Shown: positions 19,607-30,356, numbered from the stretch's first letter. The stretch is DNA of 64,000 bases from Luteimonas granuli (GCF_007795095.1 NZ_CP042218.1:372001-436000), one strand, 5' to 3'. The notes: generated by a model not told the origin, from the sequence alone. Numbers and translations are program-made.

Positions 19607-20482
19607 ATGCCCACCGAACACGCCACGCCGCACGTCTTCGACGCCACCGCCGACACCTTCGAAGCCGGGGTCCTCGACCGTTCGCTGCAGGTGCCGGTCC
19701 TGATCGATTTCTGGGCGGAGTGGTGCGGACCCTGCAAGACCCTCGGCCCGATCCTCGAGAAGCTCGCCGCGGAATACAACGGTGCCTTCGTGCTGGCGAA
19801 GATCGACGTCGACCGCGAACAGCAGCTTGCCGGCGCCTTCCAGATCCGCTCCATCCCCACCGTCATCCTGGTGCGGGACGGCCAGCCGGTGGACGGATTC
19901 CCCGGCGCGATGCCGGAAGGCCAGCTGCGCGAGTTCCTGGCCGGGCACGGCATCGTTCCCGCCGAGGCCCCGGCGACACCGGCGGACACCGGACCGGCGC
20001 CGCCGACCGATCCCCACGCCGAAGTCCAGCGCCTGCGCCAGGAATCCGAAGCCGCGCCCGAAGATGACGGTCTCAGGCTCGACCTCGCCCTGGCACTGCT
20101 GGCCACCGGCGCTACCGGAGAGGCCGGCCGCCTGCTCGACGCCCTGCCCGCGAACCTCGCCACCGACGACCGCGCGCTGCGCGCGCGCGCCGCCCTCGGC
20201 TTTGCCGCGCTGCTCCCCGACGCGCCGCAGGAGGCCGCACTCGAGGCGGCGCTGGCCGCCGACCCGGCCGATCTGCGCGCCCGCCATCTGCTCGGCGCCC
20301 GGCACATGGTCGCCGGTCGCCACGAGGCCGCGCTGGAAGAGTTCATGGAGATGCTGCGCCGCGATCGCGGCTTCGACGACGGCCTGCCGCGCAGGGCGCT
20401 GATCGAGGCCTTCCGCGTGATCGACGATGACGGGCTGGTGTCGCGCTACCGCAGGCAGATGTCGTCCCTGCTGCTTTCGTGA
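19607..20482 (+). CDS. Thioredoxin-TPR protein (CnoX/YbbN-like)
   Basis: 291-aa cytoplasmic protein. An N-terminal thioredoxin domain (about 1-115) has the intact redox motif WCGPC at 39-43 and the cis-proline SIPT. A linker rich in Ala/Pro/Thr leads to a C-terminal TPR-like helical domain (about 135-291). This is the YbbN/CnoX layout, a redox-active holdase in related bacteria. E. coli CnoX has a degenerate active site while this copy keeps both cysteines, so it may also act as a reductase. The ATG at 19607 gives a normal length; the frame is open upstream without support. Confidence 0.9.
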   Translation: MPTEHATPHVFDATADTFEAGVLDRSLQVPVLIDFWAEWCGPCKTLGPILEKLAAEYNGAFVLAKIDVDREQQLAGAFQIRSIPTVILVRDGQPVDGFPGAMPEGQLREFLAGHGIVPAEAPATPADTGPAPPTDPHAEVQRLRQESEAAPEDDGLRLDLALALLATGATGEAGRLLDALPANLATDDRALRARAALGFAALLPDAPQEAALEAALAADPADLRARHLLGARHMVAGRHEAALEEFMEMLRRDRGFDDGLPRRALIEAFRVIDDDGLVSRYRRQMSSLLLS

Positions 20483-20564
20483 GCAGCGTCACGGGGTTGG
20501 CAATCCCCTTCATCCGCTGCCCACGCCCCGCGGCTATGCTCGTCCGGGGCTCAGGGGGGCCGGG

Positions 20565-22628
20565 ATGACGCAATACCAGGCAAGCCACGACGACGAGCGA
20601 TTGCCGGAGATCGCCGGCTACCGCATCGTCCGCGCCGTGGGCGCCGGCGGCATGTCCACCGTCTACGTCGGCGAGCAGCTCTCGCTGCGGCGCGAGGTGG
20701 CGATCAAGGTGATGCTGGCCGAGGTCCTGGGCGACGAGGTCAGCCGCCGTCGTTTCGAGAACGAGGCGCGCACCATCGCCCGCCTCGACCACCCCAACAT
20801 CGTCGGGATCCACGACGTCGGCCGCACCCGCGACGGACTGCCCTACTACTCGATGCCCTATCTGGCCCGCGGCCATCTCGGCCAGCGCGACCTGCGCGGC
20901 AGGGAGCCCGAGGTGCGGAAGATCCTGCGCGGCGTGCTCTCGGCGCTGCAGTATGCGCACTCGCGCGGCATCGTGCATCGCGACGTCAAGGCCGAGAACG
21001 TGCTCTTCGACGACAGCGGCCGGCCGCTGCTGGCCGACTTCGGCATCGCGCTGCGCCGCGGCTACGGCTCGCGGGTGACCACCGCCGGCCTTGCGGTCGG
21101 CAGTACCGCCTACATGCCGCCCGAGCAGGCCCGCGGCGAGGGCGTGGACGCCCGCGCCGATCTGTACAGCGTCGGCGTGCTGGCCTGGGAGATGCTGGTC
21201 GGCAGCCTTCCCTACAACGCCGCCGACGCACTGTCGATGGCGGTGATGCACGTGCAGGACCCGATCCCCCGACTGCCGCGCCGGCTGCGCCACTGGCAGC
21301 AGTTCATCGACCGCGCGCTCGCCAAGTCGCCGGGGCGCCGCTTCGCCGACGCCGGGCAGATGCTGGACGCGCTCGAGCGCATACCGGCCGCCGGCCGCGT
21401 TACCGCGGGCGCCCTGCTCCACGACTTCGCCGTCCGCGTGCGCGCCCTGCCGGTCGCGGGCTGGGCAGCGGTGGCCGTGTTGGCGGCGGGTGCCGTCGTC
21501 GCCGCCGGGGTCTACCTGGACCAGCGGGGAAGCGCGCCGGAGTTCTATCGCTCCGCCTCGTCGCGGGACGGGACGCCAGGCTCCGGGGCGAACGGTGCCG
21601 GGCTGGCGACACGCCCTGCACCGGTGACGGGCAGCCCGGACGATGCGCTGCTCCGGGCCGCCCCCGCGTCCGATGCCGAGCGCTGGCTGGTCGAAGCCGA
21701 GCGCCAGATGCGCGCGGCCAAGCTGACCTCTCCCGCCGGCGACAACGCCTATACCAGCCTGCTCAACGCCTGGCAGGCCGACGCCAGCCACCTGCGCCTG
21801 GCACCGGCCATCGACGGGTTGATCGACGCGCTCGGCGCCCGGGCCGCGCGCGATTTCGCCTCGGGTCGCGGCGATGCCGCGCGCATCGGTGTGATGCAGG
21901 CCAGCCAGCTGGCGGCGCGGACCTCCCGCGCCGACGGCGCGGCACTGGCCGCGCTCAGGACCCGCATGCAGGAGGTCATCGCCGCGGACGTGCAGCGCTC
22001 CGCGGCCCGCTACGACCGCGCCGCGGCACTGCACGCCGTCGACGCCGCACGGCGCATGGGCCTGGCCACGGCAAGGGTCGCGGCGCTGGAGAAGAGCGCA
22101 CGCGCCATCCCCGGCCCCGGCGACCGCCTCGGCGGCACGGGTCTGGAGATGATCCTGGTGCAGCACGGCGACATGCGCCTGGGGGCGATGCGCCGCCTGG
22201 TCACCCGCGACGAGTTCGCCGCCTTCGCGGACGCCACCGGCCGCGCGCCGGCGCGCTGCCGCGAACGCGCCTCACTGCTCCGCGTGCTGGCGCCACGCAG
22301 CTGGCGCGCGCCGGGCTTCGACCAGGACGGCGGCGGTCCGGTGGTCTGCGTATCCTGGGAGGACGCCAGCGCCTACGCCGGATGGCTTGGCCAGCGGGAC
22401 GGCGTGCGCTACCGCCTGGCCACCGCTTCGGAATGGAGCCGCCTGCCCGCGGTCGGCGGAGAACGGCCGCTGGCGGAATGGAGCATCGACTGCGCCGGCA
22501 GTTGCACGCAGCGGGTCACCAGCGGTTCCAGCTGGCGCGGGGAGAACGCCCCCGGCTCCGCGGCCCGCGATGCGGGACGCGGATTCGACGACGTCGGCTT
22601 CCGCCTGGTGCGCGACCTGGGCAGCTGA
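20565..22628 (+). CDS. Transmembrane Ser/Thr protein kinase with C-terminal FGE-sulfatase (SUMF1-like) domain
   Basis: 687-aa Hanks-type kinase. Key elements are the glycine loop GAGGMSTVY (about 26-34), VAIK with K48, HRDVKAEN with catalytic D140, DFG at 158-160 and an activation segment ending STAYMPPEQARG. One transmembrane helix (about 298-317) separates the cytoplasmic kinase from an extracytoplasmic region. A helical part (about 350-520) comes first. A formylglycine-generating-enzyme-like fold follows from about 528 (MILVQHGDMRLG, VVCVSWEDASAYAGWLG, YRLATASEWSRLP, DDVGFRLVRD). Such domains usually serve in binding rather than sulfatase maturation. The start at 20565 follows a GGGGGG stretch. 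Confidence 0.9.
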   Translation: MTQYQASHDDERLPEIAGYRIVRAVGAGGMSTVYVGEQLSLRREVAIKVMLAEVLGDEVSRRRFENEARTIARLDHPNIVGIHDVGRTRDGLPYYSMPYLARGHLGQRDLRGREPEVRKILRGVLSALQYAHSRGIVHRDVKAENVLFDDSGRPLLADFGIALRRGYGSRVTTAGLAVGSTAYMPPEQARGEGVDARADLYSVGVLAWEMLVGSLPYNAADALSMAVMHVQDPIPRLPRRLRHWQQFIDRALAKSPGRRFADAGQMLDALERIPAAGRVTAGALLHDFAVRVRALPVAGWAAVAVLAAGAVVAAGVYLDQRGSAPEFYRSASSRDGTPGSGANGAGLATRPAPVTGSPDDALLRAAPASDAERWLVEAERQMRAAKLTSPAGDNAYTSLLNAWQADASHLRLAPAIDGLIDALGARAARDFASGRGDAARIGVMQASQLAARTSRADGAALAALRTRMQEVIAADVQRSAARYDRAAALHAVDAARRMGLATARVAALEKSARAIPGPGDRLGGTGLEMILVQHGDMRLGAMRRLVTRDEFAAFADATGRAPARCRERASLLRVLAPRSWRAPGFDQDGGGPVVCVSWEDASAYAGWLGQRDGVRYRLATASEWSRLPAVGGERPLAEWSIDCAGSCTQRVTSGSSWRGENAPGSAARDAGRGFDDVGFRLVRDLGS

Positions 22629-22634
22629 GCGCGC

Positions 22635-24056
<1,422 letters not shown>

Positions 24057-24415
24057 GGATTGGAACTCCTGGTTCGCGGCTTGCCCGGCGCTCTCCGTGA
24101 TCCGCGCGGCGGGCAATGGATTTGACGGCGATCGGAGGTTCCGGGCCGTGTCTGCGCGACGAGAGACGTGCGGGAGTTAAAGGGCCGGCGCCGCGTTGCG
24201 GGACCTGGCCTGGCAATGACCGGATAACGGACTGCCGTGCGCCAACCCTCGCATGATACGGGAACGGAGATGAATGTGCCTGGCGGAGTTCCCGCGGGCG
24301 GGCGGCATGACCTTCCACACTGCGGCGCCCGGCCGGCCGGGGCGTAGATTCTGACGCTGGCCGCGCGGGGCGTGGCCGGCCTTCCCTCTTCCATGCCCGC
24401 CGGGCGGAGTCCACC
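24057..24415. other. Intergenic region between divergent rhlE and M13 peptidase genes
   Basis: 359 bp without a credible gene. It must contain the promoters and leaders of both flanking genes. The rhlE leader is long, as is often so for cold-inducible helicases, but I found no recognisable cold-shock box, riboswitch or convincing -35/-10 pair. Confidence 0.4.
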
Positions 24416-26521
24416 GTGAGCCAAGTTTCCCGATACGCACCCAGGTTCCTGCTGCTGTCGCTGGCGGTCGCCGCCGCCGTGGCCGGCTGCCAGCGTGATG
24501 CCACCACCACAGCGGTGAACGGCGACGCCGCTCCCGCCCCGGCCTTCACCCTCGACGAATCCGCGCTGCCCCGCGTGAACCGCTTCCAGGCCAGCGACTT
24601 CGACGCCGCCGGCAACGCCTGCGCCGACTTCGGCAAGTACGTGAACGGCACCTGGCTCGCCGCTAATCCGGTTCCGGGCGACCGGACCTCCTGGGGCGCG
24701 TTCGAGATGCTCGACGAGCGTTCACAGGCGATCCAGCGCCAGTTGGCCGAGCACGCCGCGGCCAGCCACGGTGCCACCGGCGTCGAGAAGATCGTCGGCG
24801 ACATCTGGGCCACCGGCCTGGACGCCGCGGCGATCAACGCCCAGGGCATCGCGCCGCTGGAATCCGAACTCGCCGCCATCGCCGCGCTCGACGCGCCGGC
24901 GAAGATCGCCGACTACGTGCGCACGAGCGCCGCGAAGGGCCAGTTCACCGTGTTCGGCTTCGGCCCCGAAGCCGATTTCATGGATTCGTCCATGAACATC
25001 GCCTACGCCTTCCAGGGCGGCCTGGGCCTGCCGGACCGGACCTACTATTTCGACGCCGACAAGAAGGACAAGCTCGAGGCCTACCAGGCGCACGTCGCGA
25101 AGGTGCTGGAACTGTCCGGCGTGCCGGCGGCCGATGCCGCGAAGCAGGCCGCCGACGTGGTCGCGTTCGAAACGCGCCTGGCCAAGGTGTCGAAGTCGAG
25201 CGAGGAGATGTCGCGCGACGTGAGCCTCTACTACAACCCGGTGAGCCCGGCCGACGCCGACAGGCTGGCACCGAACTTCCCGTGGACGAAGTTCTTCGAA
25301 TCGCAGGGCCTGCAGGCGCCGGAGATGTTCTCGCTGGCGATCCCGGATTTCCACGCCGAGGTCAGCACCATGATCGCCGACGTGCCGGCGGCCAGCTGGC
25401 AGTCGTACCTGCGTTTCCACACCGTCGACAGCGCCTCGCCCTTCCTCGCCGACGCCTTCGCCGAGGAGCACTTCAACTTCTATTCGAAGACCCTGCGCGG
25501 CCAGAAGGAGATCAAGGAGCGCGGGAAGCGCGTGCTCGACACCATCACCCGCCAGACGGGCGAGGCCCTGGGCCAGATGTACGTCGACGTGGCCTTTTCG
25601 CCCGAGGCCAAGGAACGCATGGAGACCCTGGTCGCCAACCTCGGCGAGGCGCTGAAGGTCCGCATCGAGAACCTCGACTGGATGTCGGACGAGACCAAGG
25701 CGAAGGCCATGGAGAAATGGGCCAGCTTCACCCCCAAGATCGGCTATCCCGACAAGTGGCGCGACTGGTCGGGCCTGGCCACCTCGCGCGACAGCTACAT
25801 CGGCAACGTGCTGGCCGCCAACGAGTTCAACTACAAGTGGCAGCTCGGCAAGATCGGCAAACCGGTCGACAGGACCGAGTGGGCGATGCCGCCGCAGATG
25901 GTCAACGCCTACTACAACCCGCTGCAGAACGAGATCGTGTTCCCGGCGGCGATCCTGCAGCCGCCGTTCTTCGACGCCAACGCCGACGATCCGCTCAACT
26001 ACGGCGGCATCGGTGCGGTGATCGGCCACGAGATGACCCATGGCTACGACGACCAGGGCAGCCGTTTCGACGCCAGCGGCAAGTTCCAGAACTGGTGGAC
26101 CGAGGCCGACGCCAAGGGCTTCATGGCGCGGACCGACAAGCTGGTGCAGCAGTTCAACGCCTACGAGGCGGCCCCCGGCCTGCACGTCAACGGCAAGCTG
26201 ACGCTCGGCGAGAACATCGCCGACCTCGGCGGCCTGGCCACGGCCTACGACGCGATGAGGAAGGCGACCGAGGGCAGCGAGGATCCGATGATCGAGGGCC
26301 TGACCCGCGACCAGCGCTTCTTCGCCAACTGGGCCACGGTGTGGCGCCGCAATTTCACCGACGAGGAGCTGAAGGTGCGCATCGCCACCGACCCGCATGC
26401 GCCTGCCAACTTCCGGGCCATCGGTGCACCCTCGAACCTGCCGGCCTTCGCCGCGGCGTACCAGTGCACGCCGGGCGATGCGATGGTGCGCGATGCCGGG
26501 GCGCGGGTCGTCATCTGGTAG
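24416..26521 (+). CDS. M13 family metallopeptidase (PepO/neprilysin-like lipoprotein)
   Basis: 701-aa zinc endopeptidase of the neprilysin family. The start is GTG, with GGAG 7 nt upstream. A lipoprotein signal ends AVAGC (cysteine about residue 25). The catalytic HEMTH is at 538-542, the third ligand at E599 in GENIADLGG, the substrate-backbone motif NAYY at 497-500, and the C-terminal CTPGDAMVRDAGARVVIW closes the fold. It probably digests oligopeptides in the periplasm or at the outer membrane. A strong terminator follows, so the next M13 gene is a separate transcription unit. Confidence 0.95.
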   Translation: MSQVSRYAPRFLLLSLAVAAAVAGCQRDATTTAVNGDAAPAPAFTLDESALPRVNRFQASDFDAAGNACADFGKYVNGTWLAANPVPGDRTSWGAFEMLDERSQAIQRQLAEHAAASHGATGVEKIVGDIWATGLDAAAINAQGIAPLESELAAIAALDAPAKIADYVRTSAAKGQFTVFGFGPEADFMDSSMNIAYAFQGGLGLPDRTYYFDADKKDKLEAYQAHVAKVLELSGVPAADAAKQAADVVAFETRLAKVSKSSEEMSRDVSLYYNPVSPADADRLAPNFPWTKFFESQGLQAPEMFSLAIPDFHAEVSTMIADVPAASWQSYLRFHTVDSASPFLADAFAEEHFNFYSKTLRGQKEIKERGKRVLDTITRQTGEALGQMYVDVAFSPEAKERMETLVANLGEALKVRIENLDWMSDETKAKAMEKWASFTPKIGYPDKWRDWSGLATSRDSYIGNVLAANEFNYKWQLGKIGKPVDRTEWAMPPQMVNAYYNPLQNEIVFPAAILQPPFFDANADDPLNYGGIGAVIGHEMTHGYDDQGSRFDASGKFQNWWTEADAKGFMARTDKLVQQFNAYEAAPGLHVNGKLTLGENIADLGGLATAYDAMRKATEGSEDPMIEGLTRDQRFFANWATVWRRNFTDEELKVRIATDPHAPANFRAIGAPSNLPAFAAAYQCTPGDAMVRDAGARVVIW

Positions 26522-26544
26522 GCGACGCGCGGAACTGCCTGCGG

Positions 26545-26572
26545 AAGGCCCGGCACGCGCCGGGCCTTTCCG
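26545..26572 (+). terminator. Rho-independent terminator after the first M13 peptidase gene
   Basis: A 10-bp perfect stem (AAGGCCCGGC, loop ACGC, GCCGGGCCTT) at 26545-26568 runs into a short T stretch. It lies 24 bp after the stop codon. The symmetry would also allow termination on the other strand. Confidence 0.75.
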
Positions 26573-26704
26573 TTTCCGGGGCCGCATGCAGGTCCGATTG
26601 CGCGACCAGCGTCGCGGTTCACCGCGGACGTCTTCGGCGTCCACGGCCACGCGCCGCCCCCCTTGCTAGACTCGCCCGGCCGTTCCGCCCGGATCCCCCT
26701 GCGC

Positions 26705-28714
26705 ATGTCCAAGCACGCCCCCCTCCTCCTCGCCCTCGCCGCCACCCTCGCCCTCGGTCTGGCATCCCCCGATGCCGACGCCCAGCGCCGCGCGCGCGCG
26801 CCGGCGAAGCCGCAAGGCCCGACCGCCTGCGGCGATTTCGACGCTTACGCCAACCGGGCCTGGTTCGCCGCCCACCCGGTGCCTGCGACCGGCGCGGTGT
26901 CCGCGCTGGGCCTGCTGCAGGCACGGGTCCTGGAACAGCAGCGCGAGCTGCTGTCCACCGCCATGGATGCACCGCAGAACGACATCCAGCGGCTGCTCGG
27001 CGACTTCTGGGCCAGCGGCCTGGACGAGGCCGCTGTCGAGGCCGACGGCGCCAGCCCGATCACGCCCCTGCTCGACCGCATCAACGGGATCAAGCGCGCC
27101 CGCGACATCCCGCCCGCCGTGGCGGCCCTGCACCAGGTGGGGATACCGGTGCTGTTCAACTTCAGCGCCGACCTCGATCTCGCCGACCTCGACCGCCACA
27201 TCGGCTACTTCGCCCAGGGCGGCACCGGCCTGCCCGACCCGGCCTACTACACCCGCGAGGACGCCGACGCGCGCGCCCTGCTCGGCCTGTACAACGGCTA
27301 CGTGCGCAGCATCCTGGCGCTGACCGGCACGGCCGAAGCCGACCTCGCCGCCGAGTCGCAGATGGTCATCGACCTGGAAACCCGCATCGCGCGCGCGTCT
27401 CGCCCGGTGGCCTCGCTGCGCGATCCACGCCAGAACTACGCCCTGGTGCCCACCGAGGGCCTGGGCAAGACGTACAAGCGCTTGCAGCTCACCGAATTCC
27501 TGGCCGCCCAGGGCGTGAAGGACAACAGCGTCTCGATCGCCAACCCGGAGCTGTTCGCCACCCTCGACGCCCTGGTCGGCAGCCTCAAGCCGGCGCAGTG
27601 GAAGACCTACCTGCGCTTCCACGTCGGCGACGCGATGGCGCCCTGGCTGTCCAGCGGCTTCCGCGACGCCGCCTTCGCCTTCCGCGGCCGCGTGCTCCGC
27701 GGCGAGTCCGAGCATCCCGCGCGCGAGCAGCTGGTGCTGCAGGCGATCAACCATGCCGCAGGCCAGATGGTCGCGCGCGAGTACGTGGCCCGCTACCTGC
27801 CAGCGGCCACCCGCAGCCGCGCCGAGGCCGTGGCCGACGAGGTCCGCGGCGCCCTGTTGCGCGCGGTGGAAGGCGCGCCGTGGATGGACGACGCCACACG
27901 GGCCGAGGCCGTGGCCAAGCTCGGGACCCTGGGGATCGAGATCGGGGCGCCGGCGCGAGAGATCGACTACAGCGTGCAGCCCATGGGTCGCGGCAGCTTC
28001 GGGGGCAACATGCTGATCGCCTCCACCTGGCACCACCGCGAGGAGATGCGGCGGATCGGCCGCGGCAACGCCCAGCGCCGCTGGCCGGTGCGGCCGCAGG
28101 ACCCGGCGCTGGCCTACGATGCCGCCCACAACCGCCTGCTGGTGTCGGCCGCGGTGCTGCAACCGCCGGTGCTGGACATGGCACTCGACGGCGCAGCGCA
28201 TTACGGCGCCTTCGGCGCCCTGGTCGCGCACGAGCTCGGCCATGCCGTGGATGCCAGGGGGCGCCATGTCGACGCCCGCGGCGAGATCCGCGACTGGTGG
28301 ACCCCGGGAACCGCGGCTGCCTGGAGCGACCGGCTCGGTGCCCTGGCCGCGCAGTACGGCAGCTACGACTACCCGGGGCTCGCGGGGCGCAAGCTCGACG
28401 CCAGCCTGACCGGCGGCGAGAACGCCGCCGACGTCGCCGCGGTGGAGATCGCCTGGGATGCTTTCGGCCAGGCCATGCCCGAGGTCGGCGAGGACGGGCG
28501 CAAGGCCTTCTTCAACGCCTGGGCCGGCATCTGGGCGGAACAGGTGTCTCCAGCCACGGCCGAACTGCGCGCGGGCATCGCTCCGCAGGCGCCGGGCAAG
28601 TGGCGCATCAACGGCCCGCTGTCGAACCTTCCGGCCTTCGGCGAGACCTGGGGCTGCAAGGCCGGCAATGCCATGGTCCGCAAGGACGGCGAACGCGCCG
28701 CCATCTGGCGCTGA
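26705..28714 (+). CDS. M13 family metallopeptidase, divergent paralogue
   Basis: 669-aa second M13 protease. It has a cleavable signal peptide (about residues 1-26, ending DADA before QRRAR) rather than a lipobox. Zinc ligands are kept: HELGH at 509-513 and E572 in GENAADVAA; the C-terminal CKAGNAMVRKDGERAAIW matches the family. The NAYY substrate motif of its neighbour is replaced by LAYD (469-472), and the YDDQG after HExxH by VDARG. This suggests changed specificity or reduced activity. The ATG at 26705 places the signal peptide correctly. It arose by tandem duplication with strong divergence. Confidence 0.92.
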   Translation: MSKHAPLLLALAATLALGLASPDADAQRRARAPAKPQGPTACGDFDAYANRAWFAAHPVPATGAVSALGLLQARVLEQQRELLSTAMDAPQNDIQRLLGDFWASGLDEAAVEADGASPITPLLDRINGIKRARDIPPAVAALHQVGIPVLFNFSADLDLADLDRHIGYFAQGGTGLPDPAYYTREDADARALLGLYNGYVRSILALTGTAEADLAAESQMVIDLETRIARASRPVASLRDPRQNYALVPTEGLGKTYKRLQLTEFLAAQGVKDNSVSIANPELFATLDALVGSLKPAQWKTYLRFHVGDAMAPWLSSGFRDAAFAFRGRVLRGESEHPAREQLVLQAINHAAGQMVAREYVARYLPAATRSRAEAVADEVRGALLRAVEGAPWMDDATRAEAVAKLGTLGIEIGAPAREIDYSVQPMGRGSFGGNMLIASTWHHREEMRRIGRGNAQRRWPVRPQDPALAYDAAHNRLLVSAAVLQPPVLDMALDGAAHYGAFGALVAHELGHAVDARGRHVDARGEIRDWWTPGTAAAWSDRLGALAAQYGSYDYPGLAGRKLDASLTGGENAADVAAVEIAWDAFGQAMPEVGEDGRKAFFNAWAGIWAEQVSPATAELRAGIAPQAPGKWRINGPLSNLPAFGETWGCKAGNAMVRKDGERAAIWR

Positions 28715-28759
28715 ACCGGCCGGACTGCCGCAGCCCGGCCGACGCGGCGGGACGCCGCC

Positions 28760-29428
28760 TCAGAAGCGCCGCACCTGCGGCCCGCCTGGCCGCCGCCGCC
28801 CGCCGAAGGGCGGCTGGCCGCGCCAGTAGCGGATCAGCAACCAGCCGAACAGCATGCCGCCCAGGTGCGCGAAGTGGGCCACGCCGGACTGCGTGCCGGT
28901 GATGCCGAGGAACAGCTCGATCGCGCCGTAGACCACCACCAGGGTCCGCGCCTTCATCGGGATCGGCGGGATCAGCAGCATCACCCGCTGGTGCGGGAAC
29001 AGCATGCCGTACGCCAGCAGGAGGCCGAACACGCCGCCCGAGGCCCCCACGGTGGGGTACGGCATGCCGCCCTGGGCCACGGTCCAGCTGACGACGCCGA
29101 GCTGGCACAGCCCGGCGCCCGCCACGCAGACCAGGAAATAGGTCAGGAAGCGCTTCTGGCCCCAGGTGTACTCGAGCTGCGCGCCGAACATCACCAGCGC
29201 CAGCATGTTGAACAGCAGATGCGCGAGGTTGCCGTGCAGGAAGCCGTAGGTGAGCAGCTGCCACGGCCAGAACCCGGGCACGCCGGCCGCCTTCATGTAT
29301 GCGTCCACCCCGGGTGCCCACAGCATCAGCGGGGCGAAGGCCGCGCTTCCCAGCACGCTCTGGAGCAGGAAGACGACGGCGTTGGCGATCAGCAGCCCCT
29401 TGGTGACGGGCGGGAGGTTGTTGAACAT
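28760..29428 (-). CDS. Rhomboid family intramembrane serine protease
   Basis: 222-aa membrane protease with six hydrophobic helices. Catalytic S130 lies in GASGG and H188 in AHLGGMLFG; the conserved WQLLTYGFLHGNLAHLLFNM loop (HxxxH) is present. Rhomboids cleave transmembrane segments of other proteins; the substrate is unknown. A glycine/arginine-rich cytoplasmic tail (about 205-222) ends the protein. A TATCAT element about 20-30 bp upstream on this strand may be its -10 box. Confidence 0.93.
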   Translation of the reverse strand: MFNNLPPVTKGLLIANAVVFLLQSVLGSAAFAPLMLWAPGVDAYMKAAGVPGFWPWQLLTYGFLHGNLAHLLFNMLALVMFGAQLEYTWGQKRFLTYFLVCVAGAGLCQLGVVSWTVAQGGMPYPTVGASGGVFGLLLAYGMLFPHQRVMLLIPPIPMKARTLVVVYGAIELFLGITGTQSGVAHFAHLGGMLFGWLLIRYWRGQPPFGGRRRPGGPQVRRF

Positions 29429-29487
29429 TGCGGGTCCTTGCGCGTGCGACGCAATGATAGCGCCTGCGTCGTCGTCGCCCGTCGTCG

Positions 29488-29820
29488 TCAGCGCGGTCCC
29501 CAGACCTCCGCGTCCAGCGTGCGCGCGGCCCGCGCGGCCTGGACACGGCCGTCCACCAGTGCCACACCTTCGGCGCGCAGCCGCCGCGCCTGCTCCTCCC
29601 GGGACGCCGAGCCTGGTGGGAACGCGATCCGGCCATCGCTGCGCAGCACGCGGTGCCAGGGCAGCGCCGGATCCTCGCTGATGGCCAGCAGGCGAGCCAC
29701 CCAGCGCGCCCTGCCGGGCAGGCCTGCGCGACGCGCGATCTCTCCGTAGCCGGCGACTTCGCCGCGCGGGATCGCGCGGACCGCTGCCAGGATGCGCGCT
29801 TGCGGGTCGGACTTCGCCAT
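29488..29820 (-). CDS. Alkyltransferase-like protein (ATL, MGMT family)
   Basis: 110-aa protein with the MGMT C-terminal DNA-binding fold: IPRGEVAGYGEIARRAG, GRARWVARLLA and PALPWHRVLRSDG. The reactive cysteine of the PCHR motif is replaced by tryptophan (W55, PWHR), the hallmark of ATL proteins. ATLs bind O6-alkylguanine without repairing it and flag the lesion for nucleotide excision repair. It is divergent from the YbjN-like gene. Confidence 0.9.
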   Translation of the reverse strand: MAKSDPQARILAAVRAIPRGEVAGYGEIARRAGLPGRARWVARLLAISEDPALPWHRVLRSDGRIAFPPGSASREEQARRLRAEGVALVDGRVQAARAARTLDAEVWGPR

Positions 29821-29864
29821 TGCGCTAGGATATCCGCCACCGTCCGCCTGCGCGGGAGGCCCCC

Positions 29865-30275
29865 ATGCAGAATTTCGAACAGGTCCGCTGCCATCTCGCG
29901 AGCAACGGCTTCCGGACCACGGTCAACGAGGCCTTCGTGGTCGGGGTCGAACTGAGCCTCGACGGCGGGCGCCGCCACCAGTCGATCTTCCTGTCCGAAC
30001 TCCACGACGACGACAGGCGCTGCTACCTGCGGGTGAGCACCGCGGTCGCCCCGATCACCGGCGTCGACGCGCGCCGCGCCCTGGCCTTCAACTGGAACAG
30101 CCGCGTGGGATATCTTGCCGTCGGCCTGCTCGACGACGTGCCCTACCTGCAGCTGTGCGAGAACCGTCCCTACGACAGCCTGGACGCGGCCGAGCTCGGT
30201 CGCCTGGTGCTGGAGATCGGCGGCATGGGCGACCGCCTGGAACGCATGCTCGGCGCGGAGGGCGACCTCCTCTGA
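29865..30275 (+). CDS. YbjN-like protein
   Basis: 136-aa soluble protein beginning MQNFEQVRCHLASNGF, with a predicted mixed alpha/beta fold resembling YbjN/type III chaperone-like proteins (RRCYLRVSTAVAPITGVDARRALAFNWNSRVGYLAV). A GGGAGG ribosome binding site precedes the ATG. No catalytic motif is visible. In E. coli YbjN affects motility and stress responses, but that function cannot be transferred with confidence. It is convergent with the Pit transporter gene. Confidence 0.65.
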   Translation: MQNFEQVRCHLASNGFRTTVNEAFVVGVELSLDGGRRHQSIFLSELHDDDRRCYLRVSTAVAPITGVDARRALAFNWNSRVGYLAVGLLDDVPYLQLCENRPYDSLDAAELGRLVLEIGGMGDRLERMLGAEGDLL

Positions 30276-30327
30276 CCCCGATGCTGCAGCACCGGCCGCA
30301 GCCGCGATGCAATTGATGGAGGACCCG

Positions 30328-30350
30328 GTCTCGGCTTCGGCCGCTCCTGC
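30328..30350 (-). repeat. REP-like palindromic repeat
   Basis: On the minus strand the sequence reads GCAGGAGCGGC then CGA then AGCCGAGAC, an imperfect stem-loop of the REP type common between genes in pseudomonads and xanthomonads. It lies between convergent genes. It resembles the 30-bp palindrome at 43270-43299. Confidence 0.5.
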
Positions 30351-30356
30351 GGGTTC

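Noticed and set aside
22149-22628. FGE-like domain of the kinase as an active sulfatase-maturing enzyme
   Set aside because: No sulfatase gene is nearby, and the domain is a short fusion of about 160 residues, more like a binding module.
25282-28902. A plus-strand open frame of about 1200 codons across both M13 genes
   Set aside because: It is out of frame with two well-conserved peptidases and encodes only Arg/Gly/Pro-rich sequence.
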